Shown here: positions 35,364-49,077 of the stretch, one piece after another | Numbering within the stretch: position 1 is the stretch's first letter | Layout of the letters: each line of letters opens with the position of its first letter | Assembly (NCBI GenBank): GCA_007115705.1 | Contig: QXEO01000235.1 | Coordinates: 685,537 to 749,536 of the forward strand | Direction: 5' to 3' | Length of the DNA stretch: 64,000 nucleotides | From: Dactylis glomerata | Lineage: Eukaryota; Streptophyta; Magnoliopsida; Poales; Poaceae | Notes under the pieces: model-generated | Databases searched by the model: none | What the model saw: only the letters and a program-made list of their open reading frames with translations | What the model was told of the DNA's origin: nothing | Translations under genes and position numbers: made by a program

Positions 35364-37449
35364 CTATAATTGAAATGGGGAAGAGTTTGCACCGGTTATC
35401 ATCATAGTCCTTTTACCTGAAGAAAATAACTAATAAGGTCCCAATACTAATCAGAAACAGATCCCATAAGGAATGGCACCGTGGACTGAACCAAATAATT
35501 GTGTAACTCATCGTAAAAAAATTATTGCATAATACAAAAGAAAATAGCAGTCTAAACCAATCTACATAAAAAAATTACACAAATCTAGAAAGGCCAGAAT
35601 TATATACCTACAGATTTACATATTGGATGTTCCTCTCCTTTGCTGTCACAAACAAGGATTTTATCTGCTGAAAATAGGTTAAAACAACAACCATCCTGAA
35701 TAATTACCAAGTAGCACAGATAGTTCATTCAGTGCACAGAATAATAGATGCACTTCTTCTTGCTTACTTGCTTCCCATGCCAGGAAGTAAAAATTTATGC
35801 AAATCTAGAAATATAACCCGATTGACCACCATAACCGAGAGAGTCCAAGTAATTTGAAGCTCACCTAAACCAATGATGAAGCATGTGGTGTTCACCTGAT
35901 TTGCAGACCACAACATCACCAGCTACAGAGAGTCCAAGTTAATAACCATAGTTCATCCTGCAATTTCGACCATCTATTTGTAAATACTATGTTACGATCA
36001 TTAGCAAAATTGAAAACACGTGCTATCTATTTAGTGTATGGAGGACTGTCAATATTTTTTGTCCATTCAGTTAAGCAATATGGAGCTCTGTGTAGTTACT
36101 TTTCCTATTTGCTCTCGACATACATATATCAAAAGAACTGTTATGAATAGCAGTGAAATTTAGAACACATGCTATATGAATTGGAAATTCACTCTAAGCT
36201 AACCTGGGTTTGACCTGCAGAAAGTGAACCTGGGAATCTCAAACAATACCAAGATAAACATTTGTGTATTAGCTCGTCAAACATCCATATGAGCTTTGAA
36301 CATTTTGTCAGTCAAAATGAGTTCCAAATTTTCTCTGTGAGCTCAGAAAATCTAGATGGAAATTAGAAAACCAGCAGAGAACATTGCAGTGAGATATAGC
36401 TTGTAAGAACATGAATGCAACCAGCAGAGAATATAGGAAACCCAAAATAAGGAAGAAAATAGTTGTTCATGCTAAATCTGTAATGCATAAAAACAATGAA
36501 ATGTGTGAGGGTATAGTTGCAAGCAATTTTACATGAACAAGAAATTCCCAACTTACACTATGGTATAAATATAAATATCAAACCTTTACTTGCTCGAAGA
36601 CAACCTTTTGGCCCAATCTTCAACGCTGACCTGATTCAAGTAATAAGTCAAACAGTGAATAGTTAACACAATCAGCAACTACAAAAGTTAGTTCACAACA
36701 GCTGCACAATTTATAGATAAATTCCATGCTAGAGAGATAAATTACCAATCTGTCAATTCCTTTTGTTGCCCAAAAAACAATCACAACCTACATACAGCAA
36801 TGCAAAAAATGCGAAGCATGTAGGCATCTCATCTAAACACCGGGAAAAGGGAACAACTAAATTCTGAAAGTAAATATATGTTCTTGTAAAGGTGCACATC
36901 AAAGTTATCTCTATTCTCAATAGCTGTATCAAGCAAACTGGCAGGGTAAAGAATCAAGCCTATGATGACGCCACCAGATACCAACGATCAAACAAAAAAG
37001 GATCATGGCAAACACAAGCAAGAACGAACGGCCAATGTCTGCAAGGTACCACAATCAGACAGCTGGAAATGCCAAAATGCTGAGGAGTGACATTATCATG
37101 CCCCAACTATATAATTAAACTAAATGGTAAAAGATTAGTATATTATGCCATATCATATATCATATATACACAAAAAGTACCAAACAAAGGACACAAAAGA
37201 GTCGAAATGGGAAATTCCTTCCTTATCAGTATTGGGTGAACCAGAATTTGACAATGTCTTCATCTTCCTCCTTCATAATACACCTACATCGAATAAATTA
37301 CAGAGTAAAATCAGATACACCTAAATATATATAATTTAGCTAACCTGAAAATCAAGTACAGAGAAATAAGGACCTGTTTGAAAGCCTTTTGCTGTCCATA
37401 AGTTGACGTCTTTAGTATCCCTTCAGAAATAAACTCTTGCAAGAGGGGT
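35364..37449 (-). pseudogene. Possible multi-exon gene fragment, speculative splice chain
   Basis: A chain of nine short segments on the minus strand has GT/AG borders and agreeing phases: 37449-37345, 37283-37242, 37062-36975, 36787-36746, 36630-36590, 36229-36204, 35922-35896, 35667-35608 and 35416-35364, the last ending in TAG. Together they encode about 160 residues, for example SVEDWAKRLSSSK, GDVVVCKSA and DKILVCDSKGEEHP. Several acceptors are good (TATTTTCAG, TTTTCTTCAG, GCTGTATGTAG), others weak. Exons this short can be strung together by chance in AT-rich DNA, and I recognise no family. Upstream an open segment reaches about 37640 but contains a TAA. A competing plus-strand frame (37590-37766) overlaps the same upstream area. 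Confidence 0.25.
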
Positions 37450-37714
37450 CTGTACATCAATTAAAAATGGCTGGAAACTACCCTCCACAATCTTCCTGAC
37501 ATGAAATTTACAGCAGGGTGCACCAAATCAAACATCGAAGTGCCAGCAACACATTGTATTGTCTTAAGTTCATAGTTGTCATAAACATATGGTGTCAAAG
37601 ACTTCTGATGATGTAGCTCAAAACATAGGTCATGTGCATTTTGCTACAGATGATTCTTTTGTGGTTCAGTTTGCAGAAGACAAAACAAGCATGCCATTTT
37701 CACATTTCGAAGTA

Positions 37715-37935
37715 CTACCTCCATTCCATATAAATTTAGTAAAAGGTCAACATTTTCTAATTTGACTAATTTTAGAGACAAAAATATGAACATCTACATT
37801 ACCAAATCTATATCAATAGATCCACCAAACAATGTATTTTCTCAGCATATTTATCAAGCATTATAAATATTGATACTTTTGTGTATATCTTCAATCATAC
37901 TTAATATGTTTTGAATTTTGACTAAAAAAATATGC
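37715..37935. mobile_element. Degenerate MITE, one recognisable end
   Basis: Starts after TA with CTACCTCCATTCCATATAAA, the usual grass mariner/Stowaway end, followed by GGTCAACATTTTCTAATTTG and AAATCTATATCAATAGATCC-type internal sequence. The opposite end near 37935 has lost its inverted repeat, so the right limit is approximate. Confidence 0.5.
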
Positions 37936-39529
37936 CAGTTATCCACAAGAACATGAACCTACATAAACAAAACACGATAGTTGAACTTTTCAGAAGAACA
38001 TGTCTAGAACCGTATAAAACATTAAAGTTGAATGAAGAGTAAACCTAAACAATCACCAGGAAAACAAGTAAGGCGTAACCGTATTTATACTTCATCATGC
38101 TACCGAGGCAATGAGGAACACAACACACATACAGGTTTCTGCAGTCAGCCGCTGAGGTAGAACCGTTCCCAGGTCAAGGCATCCATCGCCAAATCCTGCA
38201 TCCCTACCACCCTGGCACCCCATACTTTATCCTCTACACCACAAAGCAACAACTTGCCGCATCCTTGGTCGGCAACAATGCAACACTTATGTGGAGGTTT
38301 AAAATCGTTTCGTCATACAAATTGAGAATCTGTATGGCGGTCATTGTTTATACTAATGATCTCTTGATTGTTCAGTGAGGAATTAGTTGCATATTTGTTC
38401 AGGTTGCGAACATTTTATCCGGCAAGACAAAATAATAGTTATGGCGCAACACCCCTGGTTTTCTAGGTTACGGGATTTTGATTTGGGAGCTGCTACATAG
38501 AGCCATAGTCTTTCGTGTCCGACATTTATACAAAATATCCGGCGTGTACATCTGCAAACCCAAACCATGTCACAAGTTGAGAAAAAAACTGCATGATTAG
38601 AGCTACCTCCACACACGCATCAGTTATTGTAATGCAACCTAGTGAAGCACAAAATAGATGAGAGAAAGGACGATTGATAAAGATCTTTCTCAAAATGGCA
38701 GAAGGCAAATTAAGAGTAACAATATAATCCAATTATACAAAAAAAGTTGCTGGTTGTCATAATTTAATAAGATACAAATGCAAATTAGTTTCAGATCCTT
38801 AAACTGGTGAATGAAAATTTCACATATGGATATGGTATATAAAAACACTATTTTGTGAAATCCACAACAATAGTATGCCCAGAAGAAGGCCACTAACACA
38901 AGCTTGTTTCAACCAAGATGAGGCATAATTTTCAAAAATGAGCCTTGGTTGCACCTGCTCCATTATTCAGATATGCATATGATCAGTGACTTAACATTCC
39001 TTTTAGCAACTCTCTGTTTGATGAGATTCTATAAAAATTGAATCATGTAACTGCTACTAATCTTGTAACTATTTGCAGCATCCTACAAAGAAAAAAACAT
39101 AAATGAAGCTTCTGGAAGCTTATGGAAAGTGTTTGCACTTTATTTAGAGAGCAAATATGATATTTCGTGCCACCGAAACACATCAGTTCAAACAAAAAAA
39201 TGCATACAATAATAGCAGTGAAATACCTTATTAAGAATATTAATCAACAATAATAAATAATGAACACACAAGGTTTTTTCATCAGAAATGATGTTCACCT
39301 TATTAAGAATTTTCATCAAACACCTAGATGGAGCATAAATATACCGAATAAATGTTTTGTATGGCATGCCACATAGTCAAAGGAGCAGAGAAGACTGGGA
39401 CAGTAGAAACCATGTACTTATGATTACAGACCTGCACTGGATCCTTGGGAGGCCTTGCAAGTCTGAGTGACTGCAACATAATCCTGACTGCACTGGACCT
39501 ATCACAACCAAAAGACAGGAATCATCAGT
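37936..39529. other. AT-rich stretch, no gene supported
   Basis: No domain, RNA gene or clear repeat seen. It forms the left flank of copy B within the candidate Helitron. Confidence 0.4.
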
Positions 39530-39534
39530 ATCAC

Positions 39535-41155
39535 TGCTACTCGGTGATGGCGCCAGAAAAGAAGCTGGTGGCGTGTAGTTGACGTGGAGCAGTAAGTCCT
39601 TATGCGTGGTGAATGACCAGCCCGTTGGGAACCCCAAGAGGAAGGTACGATGAGTGTAGCGGCTAGTTTTCCCTCAGTTAAGATACCAAGGTTTATCGAT
39701 CAGGAGAGGAGAGATGGCGATGACTGAAGGTGATATGGAACCTGCACACACACAGCCAAGTACTTTGTTCCCAACTTGCGATGAGGTTGTCAATCTCACC
39801 GGTTTGCTTGAAACAAAGATTATGAGCGTATCGAGTGGAAAATAATATAGTATGCGAGTAAAGTAAACAGTACGAGTAAAGTAAACAGGTGATAGCAATA
39901 TGATGGAAATAGGACCGGGGTCCACAGTTCTCTAGTGGTGTCTCTCCATAGATAAAACATGCTGGGTAGACAAATTACAGTTGGGCAATTGATAGAATAA
40001 AGATAACGTGATATGTCAAGAAGATCACTATGAGATTTACTCTGGGCATTACAACAAAATACATAGACCGCCATCCAACTGCATCTATGACTAATAATCC
40101 ACTCCCGGGGATATCAATCCGAACACCCCAGTAGTATTAAGTTGCGAACAACAGATAATTGCATTAAGCGAAGTGTGTAATGTAAACAAAGCATATGCCC
40201 TTGAGCATATGAATGTTGTTTTCTCCCTAGTAGCAACAGCACATCTACCACCTTAGAGGTTTCTGTCACTCCCCCAGGTGAAATAGAGGCATGAACCCAC
40301 TATCGAGCATAAATACCCCCTCTTGGAGTCACTAGCAACTACTCGGCCAAGATAGCTACTAACAACGGAGAGCATGCAAGATCATAAACAACATAGAGAT
40401 AACAAAAGATATAATTAAGTACAGCAACTTAATCATAAACACCAATATTCATCGGATCCCAACAAACCAACATCATAGAATTACATAACGGTGATCTCAA
40501 TCATGTAGGGCAGCTCATGAGATCTAAACATGAAGCACATGGTGGAGAAGACAACCATCTAGCTACTGCTATGGACCCATAGTCCAAGGTAGACTACTCA
40601 CTCATCGCTCCGGAGGCAAGCATGGCGATGAAGAAGACCTCCGGTGGCGATTCCCCTCTCCGGCAGGGTGCCGGGAAGAGCTTCTGGACCCTCCCGATCT
40701 TCGGGTCGACGGCGGCGGTGGATCGCGATGTGTTCTGGAAATCTGATCCGGGTTCTTAGGTTTTTTCCGTCGGGGGGTCTTTATAGGCGAAGGGACGATG
40801 TCAGAGGAGGGGCCAGGCGCCCTCACGTGGGCCCGGCGCGGCCAGGGGGCTGGCCGCGCCACCCACGCGTGTGGGGCCCTGGTGGCCCCCCTCCGACACT
40901 TCTTCGGATCTCTGGAAGCTTCTGGGTAAAATAAGACTTCAGGAACTTGTTTCGTCCAATTCCGAGAATATTTCCTGTGTATCACTTCTGAAACACAAAA
41001 ACAGCAGAAAACAGGAAACTGGCACTGTGGCGCTTGTTAATAGGTTAGTTCCGGAAAATGCATAAAAGTGCCACTAAGTCTAACGAAACAATAGGCAAAT
41101 GGTGTAAAAACAAGCATGGAGCATCAAAAATTATAGATACGTTTGAGACGTATCA
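39535..41155 (-). repeat. 3' LTR of copy B (left in the window)
   Basis: Starts TGCTACTCGG and ends GACGTATCA. Bases 39535-39565 are an added terminal segment containing GGCGCCAGAAAAGAAGC, a copy of the sequence that joins PBS and LTR. The TATA complement is at 40780-40786, and the PPT core follows at 41157-41170. Confidence 0.92.
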
Positions 41156-44091
41156 AGCATCCCCAAGCTTAACTCCTGCTCGTCCTCGAGTAGGTAAGTG
41201 ATAACAAAAGAATAATTTTTGAGGTGACATGCACCTACACAATCTTGATCATATATGTAAGCATTGGTGAGCTGGGATCATAAGAACTTAAAACATGGGC
41301 ATGAAGATATAATCATGACAATAAGAACTTAGCAACCATGTTGTAAACATGTAAATGAACACAAACAAAAGATCATGATAATGAAACAATGAAAGTCAAA
41401 CGTGTGTTCAAATCATCAGGAAAAACATACAAATGGTTTTCAGCTTGTCCTTCAAAGAGAGCAAAACATAAATGCATAGGACACCTCAAAGTTTAAGAGG
41501 GCGACTAGATACAAATAATTTAAGAACAAGTGAAACCAACAATATGAGTCAATCAATGAACTTTGGGACAATGCATATCACACTAAGAATGACAACTATG
41601 CTCTCTTAATGGTGCATAAATAAAGAAGGTGGTGACTCAACATAAAAGTAAAAGAAAGGCCCTTCACAGAGGGAAGCAGTGATTGCAAGTTTTATAACCT
41701 TCAAAAATTATGGTACTTACCGGCTTTGAGCTCTCATTGCCCCCATCATAAGCATCTTGAATGGTTAAAGTTAATGCGAGAACAATTATGATGCATATGC
41801 TTGACAAATCATAAGTTGAAGACCTCGTGCCCCGTGAATACGAGTACCCAAACCTCATGCTACTTTACTTAGAGTCCCAAGCAAGGCTCTTGTCATTGTA
41901 AGTATATGCATATCATTGAGAACCGCCAATGGGGTACCTCCGTGCCCGATGACATGGAACAAGCCCACACCAAAATGACAGGACAAGCAGACAATAAACA
42001 CCTCGACATCTCTTTTATTTGCTATATTGTTTAGCTTTTTATTGTGAGATGCGTCGTCGAATATTCACCATGGGTATGCTGCAAATTTCCACCATGAATT
42101 ATGCATGGCTTAGATTGGTGGCCTGGCGTTTCCCTAACACATATACAAACTCCATGATCCCCACAAGATTCCCAATTCATTTCACACCGCGGGCATCCAT
42201 AAACAAAAGATCACGATATCAACTCAATTAAGATGTGCAATGTTGAAAGCTTGCCCATGACAGCATGGCTGGGCTAGAATCCAACTTACAACTTGCAAGC
42301 ATAACAAATCAACATAAGAGACCACAATGTCAAATTTTTAAGAACAGGAAAAAGTAAAGTGTGCCTTCCGGTTCGTGAGAGCTTTACTGACCGAATTTCG
42401 CATAACACTGGTAAGAGTTTAATTTGAAGAGAAAATAAAAGCAAGTCAAATTTACTTGGAATAGCAAATTGCTAGTAGGTATGTATGGTGGACACTTTGG
42501 AAAACTTTGGCTTTTAGGAGTTGGATGCACGAGTAGAGCTCATACTCAGTACAAGGCGAGGGCTAGCAAAAGACTGGGAGCGACCAACTAAGAGAGCAAT
42601 AATGGCCATAATCATGCAAAGCGACAAAGCGACATTAAAAGAAGCATAAGATGGCATCAAAAGTCAAAAACTAAATGATCATGAAGGCTATTGGCGACTT
42701 TGTAAGAGTCTAACATGTGTGAGCATGCGCCAAGTCAACCCAAATAAAGCATCAAGGAGAAAACCAAAATAATGCTTCCATACAATAAAAACAACGCATG
42801 ATTTTTTCAAAGGCTCATTAAGCAATCTCAGTTATTTGAGACAAGTCATGCTACAGCAAAACCACTAAGCATACTATCAAAAAGACATCAAGCATGACAT
42901 GAAAAAGCCTAAGCCGCAGTCTACACAAGCTCCTTCTTGTACCACTATTTTGCACAAAGCTTTTTCTCTTTTCAAACACCATTTGAAATTTTTATAAACA
43001 CCTCTTTTGATGAAAACCAATAAAGATCAGAGGCAAAAATACACCTTGATGAAAAGATATGACAAGATATGAACGCAAATCAAGGCGAAAATGAAAACCA
43101 AAAGCAGTAGAAGAAAAAGTAGAACGCTCGATGAACGATAAGAGTGAAAACTAGAGCGTTCTTTGCAAATGAAAACGAGTACATCTCCTCCAAAGGAAAT
43201 TTGTTGGGGTCCAACCATTTATTGCAGCAAACAAACAAACTAAACCAACTAAGAAAACTAAAACAACTGACGCTCCAAGAAAAACACATAGTGCATGAAG
43301 CAATAAAAATATAGTGTTTTGAAAGGTGACCTGATTTTTGCCGATGAAGAAGGGGTGCCTCGGGGGCATCCCCAAGCTTTGACGCTTGTACTTCTTGGAT
43401 ATTTCTTGGGGTGATGCATGAGCATCCCCAAGCTTGAGCTTTTGTCCATTCTTCAACTCATCTCATCATTCTCCAATCCCTACACTTGAAAACTTCCTTC
43501 ATACAAAACTAAACACAATTCTATTAGCAACATTAGTGCAAGCATAACATATAATCAATCCTATTTTTGCTTCAGGTTTCAACTCAAAACCACCACATAT
43601 ATAGTAGATACTACTGTAGAAACCTCCCAAAAAGTTCCATGATCAAAAGAACTCAAAAGAAAGCGATAAAGTGGCAAACACAAATATTGGCAGAAATCTG
43701 TCAAAACTGAACAGCTGACAAAGGTCGAATTTTTGAGGGATTTTCTGTTGCTCAAATCAAAAAGTGTTCAACTAAGAAAAGTTTGGATATAACCTGGGGC
43801 ATATGAACAAGAAATCGCAGGTCCGAAAAATAAACATAGAATTTTCACGAATTTTTACGGTGCAGCACCGAAAACAGTTTCAGGACAGCAACATCCCCAA
43901 ATCTTTACCTCGCTCAAATTAGAGGCTTCTCTTGGCACAAAAACGAAATAAACAAGATAAGGAGAGGTCATTACAGTAGTAATGACTTCCAAGACTCAAA
44001 TAAAAGAAAAAGTACTGAAAAGAAAACATTGGGTTATCTCCCAAGAGTGCTTTTCTTTAACGCCTTTGAGCTAGGCGCAGAAAATTGCGAA
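41156..44091 (-). other. Internal region of copy B downstream of gag-pro, no pol
   Basis: Collinear with 6688-9623 of copy A. PPT-core repeats lie at 41157-41170, 43366-43379 and 43422-43435. The hydrophobic short frame is open at 43151-43456. No RT or integrase motif is visible. Confidence 0.7.
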
Positions 44092-46155
44092 TCAAGTAAT
44101 ATCAATAGATAAAGCGTCAAGTTCATAATTTGCTCTAAGAATAGAGTCAAAAAGTAATTTCTTTCTTTTCCTAGGGAAGTGTTCCATACCTTTCTTTAGT
44201 GGGAATTGATACTTGATAGTGCCTTCCCTCATATCAATGATAGCACCTACAGTTCGAAGAAAGGGTCTTCCCAAAATAATAGGACATGAAGCATGGCATT
44301 CAACGTCCATAACAAGAAAATCAACGGGAACAAGGTTATTGTTAACCACAATAAGAACATCATTAATCCTTCCCAAAGGTTTCTTCTTAGCAACATCAGC
44401 AATAGGAACATCAAAATAACATTTTTCTAGCGGTGGTAAATCAAGCATGTCATAAATCTTTCTAGGCATGATAGAAATACTAGCACCTAGAAAACATAAA
44501 GCATGGAAATCATAACCATTAACATGCATATCAATGATGGGTTCCCAACCATCTTCTAACTTCTTGGGAACAGAGGCTTTTTGCTTCAACTTTTCATCCC
44601 TAATCTTTATGAGAGCATTGGTAATATGCTTAGTAAAAGCAATATTTAAAGAACTAGCATTGGGAGTCAAAGCAAGCTTTTGCAAGAACAAAATTACTTC
44701 AGATATATTGCAGCCATCAACATCAAAATCATTAAAAGAAATAGAGCTATCATCTCCCACACTCCGAAAAATTTCAGCACTCTTTTGAGAAAAAGTTTTG
44801 GCAGTTTTGGGCTTTTTAACACAAGGAGTGGGAGTTTTCTTTACACCAATCAAAGTAAGAGGATTACTACCAGTAGGAGCAACATCATTAGAGGTAGTAA
44901 TGGTACATACCTTCATCTCTCTAGCCATCTCATCTTCTTTTTCCCACCTGGCATGCAATTCCGCTAACAATCTAATATTTTCATCAATTCCAACTTGGAT
45001 AGTATTAGCGGTAGCAAAAACATTGTTCTCTTTCACATCATTAGGGAACACTTTTAATTTCAGAAGCTCAACATCATGAGCAAGGCTATCAACTTTAGAA
45101 GCAAGAATATCAATTTTGCCTAACTTTTCCTCAACAGACTTATTAAAAGCAGTTTGCTTACCGATGAAGTCCTTGAGCATTACCTCAAGCTCGGAGGGCG
45201 CGGCCCTAGTGTTGTTGTAGGAATTACCATAAGAGTTACCATAACCATTACCATTGGTAGAAGGATACGGCCTATAATTGTTACTAGCAAAATTGTTCCT
45301 CTAAGCATTGTTGTTAAAATTATTGTTTCTAATGAAATTCACATCAACTTGCTCTTCTTGAGCAACCAGAGAGGCCAAAGGAACATTATTAGGATCAACA
45401 TGAGTCCTATCATTAGCAAGCATAGCCATAATTGTATCAATCTTATCATTCAAGGAAGAGGTTTCCTCAATAGAATTTACCTTCTTACCTTGTGGAGCTC
45501 TCTCGGTGTGCCATTCGGAATAATTTACCATCATGTTGTCGAGTAACTTCGATGCGGCGCCCAAGGTAAGGGTCATAAAAGTGCCTCCAGCAGCTGAATC
45601 AAGTAGGTTCCTTGAAGAAAAATTCAGTCCTGCATAAAAAGTTTGGATAATCATCCAAGTAGTCAGTCCATGAGTGGGACAATTCTTTATCATAGATTTC
45701 ATTCTTTCCCAAGCTTGAGCAACATGTTCATTATCAAACTGAGTAAACTTCATAATATTGCTGCGCAAAGCTATAATCTTAGCAGGAGGATAGTATCTAC
45801 CAATAAAAGCATCCTTACACTTAGCCCATGAATCAATACTATTCTTAGTCAAAGATAGCAACCAATCTTTAGCCTTTCCTCTCAAAGAAAAAGGAAACAG
45901 CTTGAGCTTAATAATATCACTATCAACATCCTTATATTTCTACATCTCACATAGCTCAACAAAATTGTTGAGATGAGCTGCAGCATCTTCAGTACTAGCA
46001 CCAGAAAATTGCTCTTTCATAACAAGGTTCAATAAAGCAGGCTTAATCTCATAAAAGTTTGCAGCAGTAGCAGGTGGTGCAATAGGAGTGCAGATAAAAT
46101 CACCATTGTTTGTGCTAGTAAAGTCACACAACTTGGTGTTTTCAGGAGTGGCCAT
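44092..46155 (-). pseudogene. Gag-protease of copy B, inactivated
   Basis: Same length (2064 nt) and start (MATPENTK at 46155) as copy A. Two in-frame TAG codons interrupt it: 45940-45942 (a Gln codon in copy A) and 45301-45303 (a Tyr codon in copy A). The protease catalytic Asp codon (44491-44493) reads TTT, giving Phe in place of Asp in DLGAS, so protease activity would be lost even without the stops. Gag features otherwise match copy A. Confidence 0.9.
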
Positions 46156-46322
46156 TTCAGCAAAACGAAAGTAAACAAGTAAAAACAGCTACCAAGGATT
46201 CTAAATTTTTTGGGTTTTTGATATAAAAAATGATGCAGGTAAAATAAATAAAGTAAAGCAAAACAATAACAAAGTAAAGGATGTGTGTGCGAAAAACTCC
46301 CCTCGCAGAAGTCTTCTCTTCC

Positions 46323-46340
46323 TCCCCGGCAACGGCGCCA
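46323..46340 (-). other. Primer-binding site for tRNA-Asp, copy B
   Basis: The plus strand reads TCCCCGGCAACGGCGCCA, identical to copy A. A 10-nt spacer, GAAAAGAAGC, separates it from the LTR; both the end of this site and the spacer are duplicated inside the LTR end. Confidence 0.8.
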
Positions 46341-46350
46341 GAAAAGAAGC

Positions 46351-47971
46351 TGCTACTCGGTGATGGCACCAGAAAAGAAGCTGGTGGCGTGTAGATGATG
46401 TGGAGCAGTAAGTCCTTGTGCGTGGTGAATGACCAGCCCGTTGGGAACCCCAAGAGGAAGGTATGATGAGTGTAGCGGCTAGTTTTCCCTCAGTTAAGAT
46501 ACCAAGGTTTATCGATCAGGAGAGGAGAGACGGCGACGACTGAAGGTGATATGGAACCTGCACACACACAGCCAAGTACTTTGTTCCCAACTTGCGATGA
46601 GGTTGTCAATCTCACCGGTTTGCTTGAAACAAAGATTATGAGCGTATCGAGTGGAAAATAATATAGTATGCGAGTAAAGTAAACAGTATGAGCAAAGTAA
46701 ACAGGTGATAGCAATATGATGGAAATAGGACCGGGGTCCACAGTTCACTAGTGGTGTCTCTCCATAGATAAAACATGCTGGGTAAACAAATTACAGTTGG
46801 GCAATTGATAGAATAAAGATAACGTGATATGTCAAGAAGATCACTATGAGATTTACTCTGGGCATTACAACAAAATACATAGACCGCCATCCAACTGCAT
46901 CTATGACTAATAATCCACTCCCGGGGATATCAATCCGAACACCCCAGTAGTATTAAGTTGTGAACAACAGATAGTTGCATTAAGCAAAGTGTGTAATGTA
47001 AACAAAGCATATGCCCTTGAGCACATGAATGTTGTTTTCTCCCTAGTAGCAACAGCACATCTACCACCTTAGAGGTTTCTGTCACTCCCCCAGGTGAAAT
47101 AGAGGCATGAACCCACTATCGAGCATAAATACCCCCTCTTGGAGTCACTAGCAACTACTCGGCCAAGATAGCTACTAACAACGGAGAGCATGCAAGATCA
47201 TAAACAACATAGAGATAACAAAAGATATAATTCAGTACAGCAACTTAATCATAAACACCAATATTCATCGGATCCCAACAAACCAACATCATAGAATTAC
47301 ATAACGGTGATCTCAATCATGTAGGGCAGCTCATGAGATCTAAACATGAAGCACATGGTGGAGAAGACAATCATCTAGCTACTGCTATGGACCCATAGTG
47401 CAAGGTAGACTACTCACTCATCGCTCTGGAGGCAAGCATGGCGATGAAGAAGACCTCCGATGGCGATTCCCCTCTCCGGCAGGGTGCCAGGAAGAGCATC
47501 TGGACCCTCCCGATCTTCGGGTCGACGGCGGCAGCGGATCGCGATGTGTTCTGGAAATCTGATCCGGGTTCTTAGGTTTTTTCCGTCGGGGGGTCTTTAT
47601 AGGCGAAGGGACGATGTCAGAGGAGGGGCCAGGCGCCCTCACGTGGGCCCGGCGCGGCCAGGGGGCTGGCCGCGCCACCCACGCGTGTGGGGCCCTGGTG
47701 GCCCCCCTCCGACACTTCTTTGGATCTCTGGAAGCTTCCGGGTAAAATAAGACTTCAGGAACTTGTTTCGTCCAATTCCGAGAATATTTCCTGTGTATCA
47801 CTTCTGAAACACAAAAACAGCAGAAAACAGGAAACTGGCACTGTGGCGCTTGTTAATAGGTTAGTTCCGGAAAATGCATAAAAGTGCCACTAAGTGTAAC
47901 GAAACAATAGGCAAATGGTGTAAAAACAAGCATGGAGCATCAAAAATTATAGATACGTTTGAGACGTATCA
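46351..47971 (-). repeat. 5' LTR of copy B (right in the window)
   Basis: Pairs with 39535-41155 at identical length and carries the same 31-bp terminal extension, with one base changed (GGCACC for GGCGCC). TATA complement at 47596-47602. Followed by TSD atcac. Confidence 0.92.
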
Positions 47972-47976
47972 ATCAC

Positions 47977-49077
47977 ATCACCTCTCTTCCCTGCACAATA
48001 ACACTGGATCCCCTCTCCTTTTCTCACAGGAAAAAGACACAAACGCATTGGAGACCCAAAACAAAATTGTTTTGACAAGCTTCCCCTAAAAACAAGCAAT
48101 TCTTTCTGCTCTCTTTTTCAAGGGTCAAGCCAAGCTACCACATGAACCAGGTTTTGAAAGAAGTGAACATTTTTTTCAGCTAGTGCGGCATAAACAGAAC
48201 CTTCTAATTCCAGGATAGCACATAATAAGATAACATTCAAATGTGCAACAGAAATAGTCACCTGACTATTTATTACTTGCAATTCTTATTGCTGCCCTTG
48301 CTGGCCAAGCCCTCGATCAGTCGCAACAAGTACTCATTTTTTGCTCAATCCTTCTTGAGCTTCATGCAATAGGTGAAATCATGGTAACAAAACAAACTGA
48401 ATGAACAACATATCGACATTCCGTGTTAAAAAAAATGGATAGAACAAATCCACTTATGAGCATTGATGACCTTTTTATGGCAGAGGCAGATCTTGAAGTA
48501 GCTAGGCGTGGCCATCATTACTTGCTGAAATGGCCAGATCTCCCTCCATGTACACCATATGCATCCTAACAGGTAATTAATTGTAACTATTCAGCTTGCT
48601 TGTACTTTCTAGGGCAGTATATTACATAATTTCTACATAAACAAATATATTTCTCAGGTTACATATCCTCCCAAGTTGTTACTATTAAATATTGAGTTTC
48701 AGGTGAGAATACTGCTTGTTTAAATAATAAAAAAGTTTTGAGGACAATCACCACCACAATACATGACCGATATAAACTGAGGCATGACTTCTTCCAATAT
48801 AAATTCATCAAAGATAAGAAATTGTTTATGACCTGGTCACCTAAAATTTACAGATTTTTGTAATAATTTAGATAGAAACAACGTTGTCATTCTCCAAAGT
48901 AGTGTACCACACAGATTAAACATCCAAAGAAAGCACCACCATTCAGAGACAAAGTATAATACTTCAAGGTACATTAAATGCAAATGCAGATATAACATCA
49001 AAATTTATTTACAACACTTCCAGGTAATGTCCATCGGTAATTAAAGGAAACATAGAACCAGTAGGATTTGACTTTAC
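47977..49077. other. AT-rich stretch, no gene supported
   Basis: Right flank of copy B within the candidate Helitron. Short frames occur on both strands (for example one on the plus strand from the ATG near 48478), none with a recognisable feature. Confidence 0.4.

Larger units (their letters stand above)
39535..47971 (-). mobile_element. Athila-like gag-protease-only LTR element, copy B
   Basis: Both LTRs are 1621 bp and the TSD is atcac (39530-39534 and 47972-47976). Layout and orientation match copy A. The LTRs differ at nearly 30 positions by eye (about 1.7%), so it is somewhat older than A. It sits inside the candidate Helitron and therefore postdates it. Its LTR outer end carries an extra 31 bp not found in A or C. 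Gag-pro is inactivated. Confidence 0.92.

Noticed and set aside
37590..37766. Plus-strand frame starting at an ATG near 37590 that looks protein-like
   Set aside because: Short, runs into a MITE, has no known domain, and competes with an equally open minus-strand segment; not supportable as a gene.
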